From Rhea pennata (taxonomy: Eukaryota; Chordata; Aves; Rheiformes; Rheidae): a stretch of DNA of 64,000 nt. The position numbers and the translations under genes were made by a program. The DNA lies in assembly GCF_028389875.1 (NCBI RefSeq), contig NC_084671.1, positions 4,361,501-4,425,500 of the forward strand. The letters run 5' to 3'. The notes under the pieces are model-generated. The model did not search any database. It saw nothing but the letters and a program-made list of their open reading frames with translations, and was not told the DNA's origin. Shown here piece by piece: positions 37,332 to 52,003 of this stretch (position 1 is its first letter; every line of letters begins with the position of its first letter).

Positions 37332-40300
37332 AGGCATCATAGCAGAGGGTGAGGTTAAGAAGAGTAATAAAAATAGATCATCTTGGAAAGTTCCCAAAGT
37401 AGCTTATGGGCAGGGATCACTTCTTCCATTCCCAAAAGGAAATTAGCCCCAGGGAGGAACCTGGCGACACTGTAGGAGCGATTCATACAGCAGCTAAAGG
37501 GGTGATAACAGAGTTTATTGTGTACTGTTCGTCATTATTATGGATCTCTTGTAGAGACGTTTTTTCCTTAAAACTTAGAAGGCATTTGTGATCTACGTAT
37601 GCGTTCTGAACCTAATTATCTCCATCTCCCATACTGACATAACTTGCTTCCAAAAAAAATTCAGTAATTGTGTTCATGCTATACCACTTTATGCTTTTTT
37701 GCTTTTATGCTCTTCTGCTAGGATAGCATATAGGCAGGCCCCTTTCCTCCATAAATACACCCCTTCCTCCTTTTTTATGATCTGACAGCAGTGCAAGTTT
37801 AGCTGGTTATGTGAAAATGAAATGCTGCTTTTGTGTTTTATACATCAGTAGAGAAAATATTCTGGAAAGAGAGTTAGCAGATTCAGAGATTTAGTTTGGA
37901 GAAGCATCCAGTAATTTAGTTGCTTATCTGCAATTTAGTTCAACATTTCCAAACCTTTTTGGTCTGGAAATCCAGATGGCAATTTAATGAGACTTTGAAA
38001 TGAGATTTTCATTACTTCTTGGTTTCAGTGAGAGCAGAAATACAACCTTTTCTTGGTGTGGCTCTGCATTTCTGCTTGTAGTCAAAAGTAAAACTACTCA
38101 AATATGAGAGGAAAAAGGAAAAATTAACCAAACTCTCCTCCTTCAGTTAAAGAAGAATATAAGCTTGGTCAAAGTTCAGATTGCTTAATTTTTTCTGCTG
38201 TTGAGAATTGTCATTAACTCAAAGACCAAATCTTCAATGCTGGTAACAGTAAAAACATGTTTTGGTTACTAAACTAGGCAGATATAAATCACAGGACTAT
38301 AGGGAGAAGATAAGCTTGACACTTTACTTTCTTGACCTTAAGAACTGGTCTTTGCATAATTCTTAATTTAAAGAAGTAGTTAGGCTCTCAGATAAAGCAA
38401 AATTATTTCCACATCTCAGATGGTTTCATAACTTAGCATTTGGATTGTTCTTGCATTATTTGGAGAAAAAAATGCCTGCATCTTGTGTTTTATATATATA
38501 TATTTGAAGCTTTATTTATCCATACAATCCTTCTAAGTACCAATTCAAGAAATTGTTCCATTTCTTCCTTCATTATTCAGGTTTAGGTGTGTTTGAAGTC
38601 TTAAGGTTTGGAAAGTATTTCTGTCCAAAGATTTGGAATAAAATGGAATATATCTACCATGCACACATCTTCTATTAAAACTCACTGCTCTAGAGTATGA
38701 ATTATGAGACATTTCAGTGCTTCTTAAAGATCACTGTGAAGGAGTGAGTGAGCTGGGGAAAACAGACAGTGAGAAACGCAGACCAGCCATCTTTATGAAT
38801 CTAAAAGACAAGGGAGAAAGGAAAACACTGAAATAAGAACTCAGATTCCCATTTGTTTGCTTTTTTCAGTGATAAGATCCAAATTGAAGTCACAAGTCAA
38901 TGCATCCCATTATCACCAACATCATCAATCTCTTTGAAGCAACCACCCATGACTTAGATGAGCTGTCAGCTAGAAGGCAAAAAAAGATTAGGGAATTCGG
39001 CCTGACCAGTAATTACAGCTCGGAGTACTGGGCAACCACAATCAGCTGCAATACTACAGAAGTCAGCTAATAACACGGTGAGCTTATTTTGCTATATACA
39101 GTAATTTAGATAGTCCCAAACCCTATAGTAATAACAATTAGCCTGATCCAGGGCCCAGTGGTGTTTACAAGGTAAAAAGGGGAGATTTCAGTAGGCAGCG
39201 AATCAAATCTTAGTGCTTCAAAAGGTCCCAGTTTAACAAAGCAAAAAATGAAGGTTTTTCTATTCCTCAGCACAGGGTCAGTGCAGACAGCTGGCATTTC
39301 TTTTCTTTCCACATAGCCATGCAGCCCTCATTTAAATGGCATTATAGCAAGGTTAAATTTGTCTCTATGCTATCATTTCTTGCTCTGCTGAATGCGCCAA
39401 TAAAGTACTAATTTTAAATGTATTTTTGTGCTCTTCATTAGGAGCAGGACAAAGCCTGTGTAGCTGTTATTTTATAGTATAATTAAAAAAGGATGGCAAG
39501 CTAGAATTAATTTTTCCATCCTTCTTAACATCTCATAAATCTTAGTACCTGCAAACATCTTTTTGATTCATCAGTATGATAAACACTACAGCTTGATCTA
39601 CTGCGGACTCTCATGGTGACAGTTTCTACGTAAAATGTTACAAAGGAAAAAAGAAATGGTGCTTACACCTCTATCTCTCTATTCAATATTCTTTAATCAT
39701 ACATTCTGTGAATATTCATGGCTTCTTTAAAAACAATATCTGTGTTTTCATGTGTATTTTTAAGAACTTTAGATTTTTTTCTTCTCCCAAAAGACAATAG
39801 TGCTGTCTGGAAAGTGAAATATTGTAAGGGCTGTTCCATCTCCTGTGGCCTGGGATGCAAGACACTGGAGCAAGAAAAATTAAGAGTAATGTCCACAGCT
39901 GGCTATTTGTAGGCACACTGAATAGTTGTAGCAGACTTGGTGAGGTTACTTTTGAGTAATTCACTTTTCAGCAATCATGACGAGTGCAGGAGCTAGCTCT
40001 GTGGAAACTGAAAACTGATTCTGATGGTGAATTTTCTAATTCACTGCATTTTTAATAGTCTGAATGCCCTGAGAATCTATAGCTCTTTTGATGTCTCTAT
40101 AGAATCCAGACGTTGTTTGGATGATCATAGCAAATACAAAGATTTTGGCTATTCAATAATCAGGACTTTTCTTTGTCTCCACATCTAAAATCTTTTGGGG
40201 GTTTAGTTTTTAAAATAGAATGAATTCATATTAGCTACGTGATACTGGTTTTCTTTTTAGATGATATATGATACAAACGAAATAGAAAAGTAGGTATTTT

Positions 40301-41786
40301 AATGTATCAGACATAAAAATAGTAATGGAACACAAATGGAGGGTTTGGCTGCCTGCAGCTTTCTATAATCAAGCGGAAACAAGGGTGTATAAATAGTCGG
40401 GGCTCTGGATACATTAAGATTGTATTAAGGAAGTAGTCTTACATAGATGCTTTTATAATTAACGTATGATTGCTCTAAAAGCTACTTAAGAGTCACTTAC
40501 TGTTCTCTGTCCCTCCAGTGTGTTACTTTTAGAAAGAGTCATCAGAAAAAAAGTTCTGGTGATTATCCCAGTGCTCTTGCCCTCAAATGAAATATTAAAT
40601 GGTGAACGCTCCCGGCTTTTTGCAGGCTGAGTAGGAGCGGCAAATACCTCCGTGTGCTCAGCCCTTAGCAAATAGGCCTGAAAGCTGGGCAGCAGCCCTG
40701 TCTGGAAGGGAAGGGCCCCGAAAGGCAGGTCTAGAGCCAATTTACCTGTATATTATATATGGATGCATCTCTTACGTTAGTGGGCAAGGCCTACTTTTTC
40801 TGTACCAGTTCTCTCAGTCCAAAACCATGACACATTTTTTTAGCCTATCAGGCTTTTTTGCTCAAGGAAAATATCCAACCACAAGGATGGCAGAGGCAAA
40901 ATATTTTTTTCTTGTATATTTAACTGCCCTGAGCAACCCATCTGACTTAACGTGTCATGGGAACAGACTTGTTCAGATGCTGAAAACACTTGGACCTGGC
41001 CATTACATGACCAGGACAAGACCTCAAAGGGACAGCGAGGCTTGTGTGAGAAATGGCTCAATAACTAAATGAGGGGCTCACAGCCAAGCAGGACACAATC
41101 ACCCTTCTGAAATCCTGGCTGCTTGGCACTATTACAAATCCTTTAAAATTTCTGGGAGAGGGGAAAAAAAAAGTCACTTTGCCCTCTTCAGATCCGAACT
41201 GATACAATTCCACTTTGTCTATCCGAATTTCCCTTGAACTATAACTTGCAATAATAAATGTCTTTACTTCCTGTTCTCTGTTGTCTTACATCATATTAAA
41301 GTAATCTTTTACTTCTGAGACTATTTTAGTAGAAGAAATAATAGAAAAACAGGCTCTCAAAAGATGAGGAAATACTTCTATGACATGAAGTGTCCTGTGA
41401 GTTCCTCTGGGCATAAATGGAGACAGAAATGCAAATTTTAGTGAAGAGAATTTTTACAACTTAAAGGGTACTATATCATGTCTTTAAGTAGAAATGTAGG
41501 GGTTTCTTTCAGAACTATAAAAGACTGTGTACAGAACATAAGCATAAAAGTGTAGTATTTTTATTACAATACTTTCACTGCCTGGTAGATCCAGATATGT
41601 GAGGGAACAGCACTGCTTCACTTCTGGGCTCATTGCTAGAGTAGGATCCAGGCACGACGATTGCTTCCTTTTTGTTAAGAATATATTGAGTTTCTTTTAA
41701 TTAATAATACATGTTGTGAGCTACTGCACGTGGTGGAGGAAGCGAAGTGCATATGTCTGTTGGCAGGTCAGGAGGGCCCTTCACCA

Positions 41787-41912
41787 TCCCTCGCGCCACA
41801 GGAACGTGCAAAGCAACTCCGCCGTCCTGCCAAGGCGTCCTGAGCTGTCCAGCGCCGTGCGCGGCTCTGCCGTGGAATATTTGGTTACGCACGGGTCCTT
41901 TGGCAGATATAC
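41787..41912. other. CpG-dense patch in BCHE intron 3
   Basis: About 14 CpG in roughly 130 bases within otherwise CpG-poor sequence. Overlapping short frames on both strands are explained by base composition. Confidence 0.5.
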
Positions 41913-43221
41913 GCTACCCCAAGGAGCCAGGAGAGAGAAATGTGTCAAATGGTTCTCCTGGCTCAGCATAAAGGGGTTGTAGTAATTTGCGAAACTTCCC
42001 CTAAAATCCACTCACGCAATTCAATATTTTGTGATTTTTTTTTTAATCGTAGATTTGATAAAGTATTCCTTTTACCTACAGATGTTGCTTCCCTTGATTT
42101 ACTTCAAAAACTTTTACTGAATTGAGAGGGGGTAAAAATTGAGCCATAACACAAAAGTAGGCTCAAATTAGAAAGGAACGAATATTTCAAGTAAAAAGAA
42201 ATCTGCACTTTTTCATGGAAGTTTACTTATTAAGTCCACGATTCAAGCAGAGTCTTATAGAAAGCTTGTAAATTACTAATTAACCTTTAAAAGTTGCCTT
42301 TCAGTTCTGAAATGACTCTCTTACAGCCCAGCTCCAGCGTGCAGCTTGGAGCTCCGAAATCTCCTTCCCACGAGCGGTTCCTGGTGCAGCCCACAAGCAC
42401 AGACCCTCGGGCCGTTTGACGGGCTTCGCAAAAACAGTCGCTTCGGTCTTTGCCCAAAAGTCTATCTCAGTACCAGCGGATTTAGGAGTCTGTTGTGCTT
42501 AATAAACGTGAGACTTCAAACTGCTGCAGTTATGTTTTTCTGAGTAGCGATTAGCACAAACTCGTTGGATGAACAGCGAGCTACAAATCGGACTCATTTT
42601 TCCTAGGCCAATGCCAAGGCCTCTCAGCTGTCTTCAATGACTGAAACTCTCGAAATAAAACAAGCCTGAAGAACTGAATCCCCACTTGGAAGCTGCAAAA
42701 CACTTGATATCTTCTATGGATCAGTCACATAATATAATCCCATGTGTTGTACGTATCCCAATAGCGGCCCACGATATACCTGGGACACCTGAAGCTTATG
42801 CAAAGCTTCTCCAGCCTTCAGAAATCCCTGTGCAGGTTCCCAGCTTAGCAATGCCATTTGTGCTGTCACCACCACCCCAGGGAATCCTGAGCTGAAGCAA
42901 TTCCGAGACCGACGCCTTGAACGGAGAGATTTACACCACACTAAAATGTCTTGTGTTGTAGATGCATCTGCCCTGCACAATTCCAGGGCTTGGGCCTGTC
43001 CCTGGCTTGTCCCAGCATAGAGCTGGGTGCTACAAGGTTATGGAGTGATGACCACAGCTGTAGGACATGTTGCAGAATGGACAGTTCTGCTGAACATCAG
43101 AACACCTTGTGGAAATACATTTATAAACAAACTTCAAGATTTAAAGTATCGCATTAATACGAAGCAAATGAGCTTGTGTAAAACACTTTACATATGAAAA
43201 TCTACAGAAAACAGCACGTAC

Positions 43222-43388
43222 CTGTCATTTCCAGGACTTTGGGAAAAAATGTATTCCAGAATCGACACTGCTGAGCACGCAACTTTGTACGTATCTCTGA
43301 AGCTTCAGTACTTAAAGTTAAGTATTTTTGTTTGGTACTCGTGAAGACGGGCCATCTCGTTCCGTTAACCAGAGTCGCGTTTGGCGTT
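43222..43388 (-). CDS. BCHE: Butyrylcholinesterase, coding exon 3 (residues 506-561, codon 562 split)
   Basis: A 167-nt exon, exactly the length of human BCHE exon 3. The first base completes Gly506, and the frame then reads [15 protein letters not shown], with conserved blocks [20 protein letters not shown] and FFPKVLEMT. It forms the C-terminal end of the catalytic domain. Cys547 is the partner of Cys428 from exon 2 in the third intrachain disulfide. Two N-glycosylation sequons, Asn509 and Asn514, match positions glycosylated in human. The acceptor is a TAG after a pyrimidine-rich stretch and the donor is GTACGT, with one base (G) of codon 562 carried over. The piece is too short to stand out as an open reading frame; I found it by looking for the expected C-terminal sequence on the minus strand between exons 2 and 4. 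Confidence 0.97.
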
Positions 43389-45627
43389 CTAGATGAGTAA
43401 AGAGAAACATTTCATTTCTAACGAGAAATTACCTCAGCATGTCAATTAAGTTATTTTCTTCCAGTGGAGGGTTATTTTATTTCAACTTAGGTATGTTAGT
43501 TTGGAGTTACTGAAGTAAGGAAAAGAAATTTAAAAAGAAAGAATTATTTGAACTTCCTTTAACAAAAGTGATTTATATTACCCTTTCAGGTTTTGCTTTA
43601 TGTAAAGAAAAAAAATGGTAAAACTACTAAACACAAATCACACGTTGAATTTGGAGATTGTAACAAAAGACATAAGATACTATGGGTGACTAAAGAACAA
43701 ATGAACAAAGAAATTTGAGAGGCTACGATGTTTACGTCTTAATTTGAATGCTGCTGTCCACTTCCAGTAAGCAAATATATTGTGCTAAATGTCTCAGAAA
43801 TGCAAGTGAAGGTTAAATAAAAGTCTAAATTTTGGACAAGAGCTGTGTTGGAAGAGAGAAGAATTATTTCTCATTAAGAAGAAACTGTTCTTACTTGAAT
43901 ACATTGAGCACCTTTGGTGAAGTACCAAACACAATCCTCAGCTTTTTTGGAAACCAGGAAGAGGTACCGTGTGCTTGGCTCTTTTATAAAACAGATATTG
44001 CACATTACAGGATCACTGTAGTAAAATAGCTGTAATATCTATAATACGATAGAAGTCATAACGATTTAGGAACGAGCAGATTAACATCCATTTGTTTCCC
44101 CACCAAAAAGGACTTTTGAATCTCTAGTATCTATAGGATGAATCTCTATAACTTGTGGAGAAAAAGAGAGTGGTTTAAAGGTGCAGAGAAAAGGAGAATA
44201 TTTTATTAAGGGATGAACGAGACAATATCATTTTCATAGAAAGGGGATGATGTGTTTAAAATATAAGTCCATGTTAGAGAAGAAGTTAGGAGACCAATGA
44301 AACCTCTAGCTTCAATGCAGGCAGTAGAACTCTTTTTCTCTGCTTGAAGCTGAGATCAAGGAATCTGGATTTTAGGGCAGGGCAACATGGTTTGATGATT
44401 CTTGACAGGATAAATTAAGGTGTATTAGCAACTATATTAATTAGATTATTACTACTTTACATTTATTTTTTATTTTTACTACTTTACTTTTCACCAGCAG
44501 TTCAAAAGGAGCCTATTGCACAGGGAGCCCACATGAGCTCTGCTTGTCAAGGAAGGGAATGAGGTACCAGGCATGGAAATTCATAGCAACGCCGCTCGGT
44601 TTATGCAGAATGAGTCAAGTTTTTGGCCCGTGCTTTAGTATTCTGTTCTACTCTCTGGCCTTTAGCACCAGGTATTGACCACTCATGGAAGCGTGCTATG
44701 AGAGTAAAAGACCCAGTAATGTGATTGAGCATGCCCATTCCTATATTCCTAAATTGCTCACTTCTTTACTAATTCTACTCTGATTAACACCGCACCCTTT
44801 TTAACTGCACATTTATTTGTGGCTCATGAGAATGATGACTTAAGCAGAACTGACTTCCACTTCAGTTCAAGATCAGAGCACTAATGGTGCTGTCAGTATT
44901 CATTTAACAGCTTTTATGCTATGAAATAAATCATGACATTCCACATTATAATTTACAGGTTGGGGGGGAGGGTTATACTATGGCTACAGATGTATTTTAC
45001 TAAAGGTGATTGAAAGAACTGTCAGATGAACACAGCATTTTAAAATACGTGAACCTGCTGATGAGGACATTTTCTCCACATTCCTCTAATGCTTACCATT
45101 CAGATGAGTGTTCAGTAATCTCCTCCTTTGCTCCACTATTGAAAACTTCCAAAGTTAAAAAGCAGCTCCCAGTGATGGCAGAGCAGAAAGATCACAAGAA
45201 TATAATTTTTTAACTGGTAAGAACACAAAGTTATGACTATAACCTTGCTGCCCTAGCACAATTACATTTCATTTCTTCTTGCAAAGAACTTCATGATGAG
45301 AATTGTAATGCTCAGAATAAGCTGTAAAATTCCATGGTCTTTAGGCCAAATGCAAAGTTTAAAGCTATACACTAAGCAAACTGTATTGGGAGGATCTCTT
45401 TACCGAACAGAAGAAATCCTACCCAACACACAACCTTATCTCTCTGCATCTCTACTTGCAAATAGTAATCGTAAATGAAGACCATCTTGGCAGATAGACT
45501 ATAGGACCTTGGTTCTGCTGAAATAAGGCTCATAATTTCCATGGAAACCTCCATCCTACTGACTTTATCAATTCTTCAGACCTTCGTTCACTGAGATACT
45601 CTTTCAGCTCCTGGCACTACCCAGTTA

Positions 45628-45683
45628 TCTCTCTCTTCTTTCCTTTTCTTTCTTTCTTTTTTTCCTTTTTTTCTTCTCTCTCT

Positions 45684-45722
<39 letters not shown>
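45628..45722 (+). repeat. 95-nt uninterrupted pyrimidine tract ending in T35
   Basis: Every base from 45628 to 45722 is C or T: a CT/CTTT-rich section, a (TC)n run and then about 35 T. The BCHE transcript strand carries the purine side, starting with poly(A). Confidence 0.95.
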
Positions 45723-45725
<3 letters not shown>

Positions 45726-47339
45726 TACACATCACTTTTGCCCCCTCAGTACTCTTAATAGGGCTGGATGGTGGGTTTGGTGCCCTCAGCAGAGCTGCGC
45801 CAGCTTTGTCACGCACATGCAGGAGGTCTCTGTCCCCTGCGTCCACTGTATCAAGCATCAATCACCTTTCTGTATTTCTGTCCCTGTCTATAAGCTCTAG
45901 TCAGGCAAAACCTTCATTTTGTGTGGAGAAAATAGGACTACTTCACTGAATATTTTAGTTTCTACAAGCTTTTTAATGTTTGCATGAGCAAGTCTTATGG
46001 CAGTTAAGGAGAGCAATTATTTGTATTGCTCCCAGAAAAGAAATGCAAGAGAAAACAAAACAAAATGAAATTTCTGTGTTTAAACTTTGGTATAAACAGA
46101 ATTTGTTTCAGTATTTCAGCTATTTTCTTCTTAGCATATGCCCTGAAGTTATAGGCTGGACTCTCTAGTCTTTCACAGTGGTACAGCAGCTCATTTACAG
46201 GTACTCAATTATTTCATTAAGAAATGTCTTTAAGGCAGCCAAACTTATTAACTTGAAATACACAGAGTTTCTTTTGGGGCTCAATCTCCATTAAAGCTGC
46301 TCTCATGTTCTACCTTTATGCATATACATGTTCCCAGTGAAGTTCAGGAGCCTTATTTTAATCCTGTGCTCAGTGGAGTTTGCTTCGCGTTTTTCATTGT
46401 TACTAAGCTCAAACTCTCCTTCTTTGGGTATTGTATTCCCGTAACTGGCAATAACATTTAATTTTCAAAATTCATTTATAATACATATACTAGGCTTGAC
46501 AGAGCAGAAGTGAAGAAGATTGTGGAAGAGCTTATTAACTCTGTCAATTCTGTGTATTTAGTGTTCATCTCAAGCAACTTTAGGAAGAAAAAGTTAATTC
46601 AGTTCAGATGAAAAATGGGACAGCCTGGACATAGCGAGTTCTGTTGATCATTATGAACATATTTTGGTTACCCCTCTTCTTATTGACACGATCTATGCAG
46701 CTTGAAATACAGTACTAGCTCACTACATATTTATTAATATTCACATAGCATTACTTTTACAGATGGCTTATCAAATGCATAATTAAAATTTATTTCATCA
46801 TCTAAATTGTAACTCTTTTTCACAAGCGCTCATGATATGAAGTACCTGTAAAATATGCACTTTATTTTTATGAATGAACGTTGAATAGTTTTCACTCTGT
46901 AGTGTCATCACCATTTAATGTATAGGTTCTTTTGTAGCATTACATTATACTTTGATATAGTCCAGAAAACAGAATTTTCTGTGATAATTCTCATGAGAAG
47001 TTTTAGGCATCCTGTACCTTTCTAGTGCATGTTGCAAGCAACAAGCTTACACACTGTGCTAGCACGGACTCTCTCAAGCTTTTGCTGTGTTGTTATTTTG
47101 CTGCTTTATTTGCAAAGGGGTCTGAAGAAACATCGTGTGTGTTTCTCCATCGCACTAAAGAAAAAAAAAGAAATAAATGTCCAACACAGCTGAACTACAC
47201 CAGCCCAAAGGCCTTCGCAGAACTGGAGCTGGCTTCCGTCAGGCCATCTCCAAGAAGAGTAGAGCAAGCTCATTTGCCTGTGGTTTACCCATTGGGAATA
47301 TCCAATTCTCCCCTGTTCTGGGAAGCAGCGGGAAAGGTG

Positions 47340-47500
47340 GCGTCTCGGAGCCCGGCTGCGCGCTCGATGCTGCTCTAGCCGCAGCAGCGGCAGCCGTACT
47401 GATCAAAGACGCTCCATCCGCAGTGAGGCAGTTTCCTCCTCAACATCGTCTGCCCATTACCCCCGTGCTAGCGTTCGAGCCCGCGTGTGTCTCGTTAGCA
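47340..47500. other. CpG-dense patch in BCHE intron 2
   Basis: I count about 18 CpG in 160 bases, with alanine-rich and arginine-rich frames typical of GC-rich DNA. No conserved protein feature is visible. Confidence 0.5.
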
Positions 47501-48494
47501 GAATAGGTTGCCCGCTGAGATTAATGAGAGGTTATGATAATGCCACTGCAACCTCTGCTTTCCCCGTGCAGCAAGAGTTGAAATCAAATTTAGAGCTATT
47601 CTCACTAGGTGCAACTTTATCGACTTCAGCGGTTTGTATCTGCTGACGCTCATTTTCAATTTGGCCCCCTTTCCTTTTAAACAGCTGGTTTAATGGGAGG
47701 CGAGAGTGAATGTGAATCACTTTTATTAGCTTTCATGATTCCTTGCAGCTATCAAACAGTACGGACAATAAGCTGTTTTTCAATGGATGGCGTTTTACGG
47801 TGTGTTACCATGGGCACGGGATAACAGGCCGGGGGAACAGCCTTCAAGTTAATATAACGGCAGCAATAAGCCTGTGTCTATTTTCTATAGTTGCACTACA
47901 AAGGCTGTAAGAATTATGGAAATGGCGGGTTCAGCGTCAAACAGGGAACATGCTGCGAGTGTTTCGCCCGAGGGGTTGCTCGGGGAATGAATGATCGCTT
48001 GCATATGTCCATGCTGCAAACAGGGGGAGCTACTGAAGCTCGCACGCCTATACCTGAGCTAGCTTCAACGCAGTCGCTCGAATGCCAACAGCGGTACGAG
48101 CACGGCGGAGCGATTTAACGCACAGCTTCTTCTGCACCTACTACAAATACTTGTTCAGTGTCCCAGTGAAGGTAAAAAACCTACTGTTAGTGAATGTGAT
48201 TACTAATGTGCTTGGAGTTTATACTTGTGTAAACAAGAGATGCCCAGAAATCCTTCCTACTGAAGTCTTACTCAACGAGCAACCCCATCGACTTCAGTGG
48301 GATTAGGAATGGGGGAATCCTACACTTTGAGGAAAGGCTGTAAGACTTGTAGCCTAAAAATGTATCTTAACTTTACAATTGATTTATTAATGGTTATATC
48401 ATGTAGAACACTTTAATCATGCTGGCATTAAACAAAATATCCAAAGTATCTTTAAGTACTTGACTAAGCGTTTGAGCCAAATGGATTATCTTCT

Positions 48495-48521
48495 TATTTT
48501 ATTTTATTTTATTTTATTTTT
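48495..48521 (+). repeat. (ATTTT)n microsatellite
   Basis: Five tandem pentamer units. Confidence 0.95.
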
Positions 48522-51500
48522 CCCTGGCCTGGAAGAGAACATGTAGCTGCTTTAACTCTTTCCCACCCCGGTAGAAGGGCCCTCACAATTAGCTGACGCG
48601 GAGAGATGCTTGTGCTCCTCCGGTCCTCCAAAAAGCAATGAGCTGCGCCAGGTGCTGGATCATTTCAGAGCGGAGTGGGAAGCGTTTGCTGCCTTCGTCA
48701 GGCAAACGTAGCCAGGTGTCTCGTATCGTTTCTAAAGGCCACGGCACCCAACATTTATACCTACGTTCATTTTGTAGTCGCAGCCCAACGAGTGCCGGGT
48801 TAGTAGCAGCTCTGGGCCGCGGTGCAGTCCCCGGAGGGACTAGGGCATCACGATAACGCACGTTCGCCTCGTGCACGCAGGGTAGTGTTTTGCTCAGAAG
48901 GTACGACTGGGAGTTTAACTGATACTTTCCAGCCCAGTCCTATTAAAAGAAGAGCAGATTTTACTGTTAAGTGCTGGTTAAATCTTCTCAAACCCTCAAA
49001 CAATTTGGCTTAATGCCGGTTTCTTCATACCAGGCTATTAGTTTCATATGAGTCACTGCTAAGTAGACACCAGAGAGGACCATGAGGTTGAAGACTCAAA
49101 ATCCTTAACCTGAGGAGCAGCTCTAGCTATTGCAACAAAGAAAATGAATCTGTTCTGGAAACTTTCCTTGGAAAAGTTAGCAAGGGAAAGGATGAAAAAA
49201 AATATATCTTTAATACCCCTAATAAAATTTTTAATAGCAAAAATATCCCCAGAAGCTCTAATTATTGTATGCTCTTTGCACCCAGAGACTGAGACCTGTG
49301 TACATCTGGGAGGTTCTCACTGAACGAAGAGGTAGTTTGCATCTGCTGCCCGCATCGCCACCGGTTGGAGCCACGTATGTACGATTCAAGGTAACAAATT
49401 TACTCTTAGATTTTTTTAAATTAGACGGTTATTCAGAACACTTTCCCGAGTGTTCAGCTAATCACTGGCCATCTACTAAAATGATCTGCTGGACTCTCTG
49501 GCCAAAATCTTTACATCGTGCCGAAGCAGTTAACGTTCAAATGTGCTCTTTGAAATGAGGCTTTCTGTTACTAGAAAGTGCAAAAGCAAAGACTGGATGG
49601 CAGAGGCACTTTCCTTCCCCGTCCGTTAGCCGAGGTCTACGAGTTGGCCCGTTTAGAGCCAGCGGGCAGGGGAATGCCAGTCCCGCAGAAGCGAGCTGTG
49701 GCACTGACACACCATCGCTAAACAAATACATATATTGTTTTTGTTGTCACTACCAGTAGGTGCACTTGATACCTAATACTGCATAACAAGTTACTTTACT
49801 GGTTTTTTAAGTGTAGACTGTTCTTCAGAATATTCCTTAATATTGCTAGCCATCTAATCTATTGAACTGATGGACCCTCCGTGCAAATATTATAGTGCCA
49901 CGATTAATATTTCGTTTTAAAATATCCTTATGTCTTTACCCCCTCACATTCATGGGAAAGACAATCTCTAGTCTATCCGCTGAAAAAAATCTATCAGCTG
50001 AAAAGCGTGAATGGTGTCATTTATAATAACCGAGCTCGGAAAACTACCGCGTTTAGAAGTGACAACACAGACAGGGGTATCGCTGGCCTGTGGAAAAGTG
50101 GGGGATTGGAAGCATTTGTGATTATTTGCTTTATACACTAAGCTTCCTTGTACCCTAGTCATTGCTCACAACACAAGCCCACACTCCTGTGGCACTTGGG
50201 AATTAGAAAAAAAATAAATAATATTGGTCCTGCTTAAAAGCATTGATCTGTTTATTAGAATTTGATTTTTGCAAGAAAATAGTTACCAGTTTCTGCAAAT
50301 CAGTAGTAATTAAATCTTCCTCATTTACTTGCTCCTTAAATGCAACAAAAAAACCTTAGATCCTGATTCTGTGATCTTTGAGCCTTACTCAAACCGAAGC
50401 GAATAGAAAGATTCATACAATTAACTACCACCCTGTTTGAGCAAGGTTGTGGAATCAGATCCTTCGAAATACTTTTCTTAAGAAGTTGTTTATGGAAAAT
50501 TTGTTATAGCTGCTAGATTATGAACTTATTTCTGTGATCTGTGAGCGCTAACTAAGCACAAGGACAAAAAACAAAGTACCCCTGAGTCACAGCCCAAGGA
50601 AACTGCTTTGCAAGTTATACTGAAGATAAACATTATTTCTCCTGCTGATCCTTGGAGAAACCTGTACGATCCAGCTGGCTTACTTTTTACTGGCAGAAAT
50701 TGGAGCAGGACCTTTGCAGCTAGGCTTTCTTGCACCTTCACAGGCTAAATAAAGCTCAGGATGTTCCTTCCAGATTCCTATTTGGTGATAACAGAGGCGT
50801 GTTTAAATGTCTTAAACTATAAATTATCACAGTATGCAGTATTACAAATGATATCGGTTTCAGGAAACGAAGCAACAAGCTGCTGCTTCTTTTTTGGTCT
50901 TGTTGTGCTCTCCTCCAGACAGGCTCCTGAGGCTGAAGAGTCCCAAAGGACTCTCGTTTGTGAACGTTTTGGCACTGTTTTTGAGAATTCCTGCTGTACA
51001 TAAGGGCTTGATGAAGCTGAGTCTTAAAGTACTGGCTGTAAATCACACAACGTTTGAGAACCTGAGACCCAGGATGTTCTGCCTTAGCTTGTGGGCACTT
51101 TTGTACTGGTTCAGGAGGTCAGTGCGTTGAATCCTGGGCTCCTGGAGTGGGGCCTGCTCTGCACTCAGAAGTCAGCAGGGTCAGCAGGACCCAAGCTACG
51201 GAGCCCTGCAACCCACCCCAAGGTCCATCGGACCTTCTGTGCCCACGCTCGTGCTCCCGCACGCAGCTCTCCCGCGATGTGTGTGCATGTCCCAGCGAAG
51301 CCTGGGGCCGTTCCTGGACCCACCACCCAAACAAGCACGTGGTGAGAAATGGTTATCAGACATGGAGCAGCATTCCCGCTAGTCTGTCCGGGAGCTGCTA
51401 GTGCCAGAAGCTTGAAAACGAGTGAAAATGGCCTTTCCTGAGCAACTGTAAACTTAAACCTGAACAGAGCTTACTCCTCCCTTGGTTTAAACCAAGCTCT

Positions 51501-52001
51501 AGTTAGGAATGGAGATCTATCTCGAGTTAAATAGTCACAGTGCTGTCTCAGTGTCCGCTGGGTCCCTCTAAGCGGGCACTATCATACCTGTGTCTCCTGA
51601 CCTCTCTGCTGGTCTGTACTCTAGTCCAAAAATGCTCTCCCTCAGAGACCCCCTCAGTGTCTCACTCAGCACCTCCCAAGTCCCTGCACAGTTTTAAGGA
51701 GGAGCCGGAAAGCAAGCTGCATCTCAGAGTGGTCTCATCAGACAGCACGATTTCTGGCCAAAGGAGAGGAAGGAAACGCTGCAAATGAAGTGGGCCTATG
51801 CCACAGAGAGGGATGACTGACATGAGGGGGAGAGAGAAAAAAAACACAACCCCCAAGCCAGAGAATAACCTGCAACCTAATAGTAAGAGTTTCTTCAGGA
51901 AAAGGAAAAAAATCAAGTTAAAATTGACTCCAGGAAAATGGCTGAAATTTTGGCATTAAAATGGAGATAATTTCAAACCATCAAAAGTATGGTTTATCCT
52001 A

Positions 52002-52003
<2 letters not shown>

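Larger units (their letters stand above)
36669..43221 (-). other. BCHE intron 3 (6,553 nt)
   Basis: It runs from donor GTACGT to acceptor TTTTACAG and interrupts codon 562 after its first base. It is mostly AT-rich, with a perfect hairpin at 37298-37331, a short TATA run near 38.49 kb and a CpG-dense patch at about 41.79-41.91 kb. I see no second gene in it. Confidence 0.9.

Noticed and set aside
47025-47506. 117- and 109-codon frames in BCHE intron 2
   Set aside because: Same GC effect; the alanine-rich tail comes from GCAGC-type sequence.
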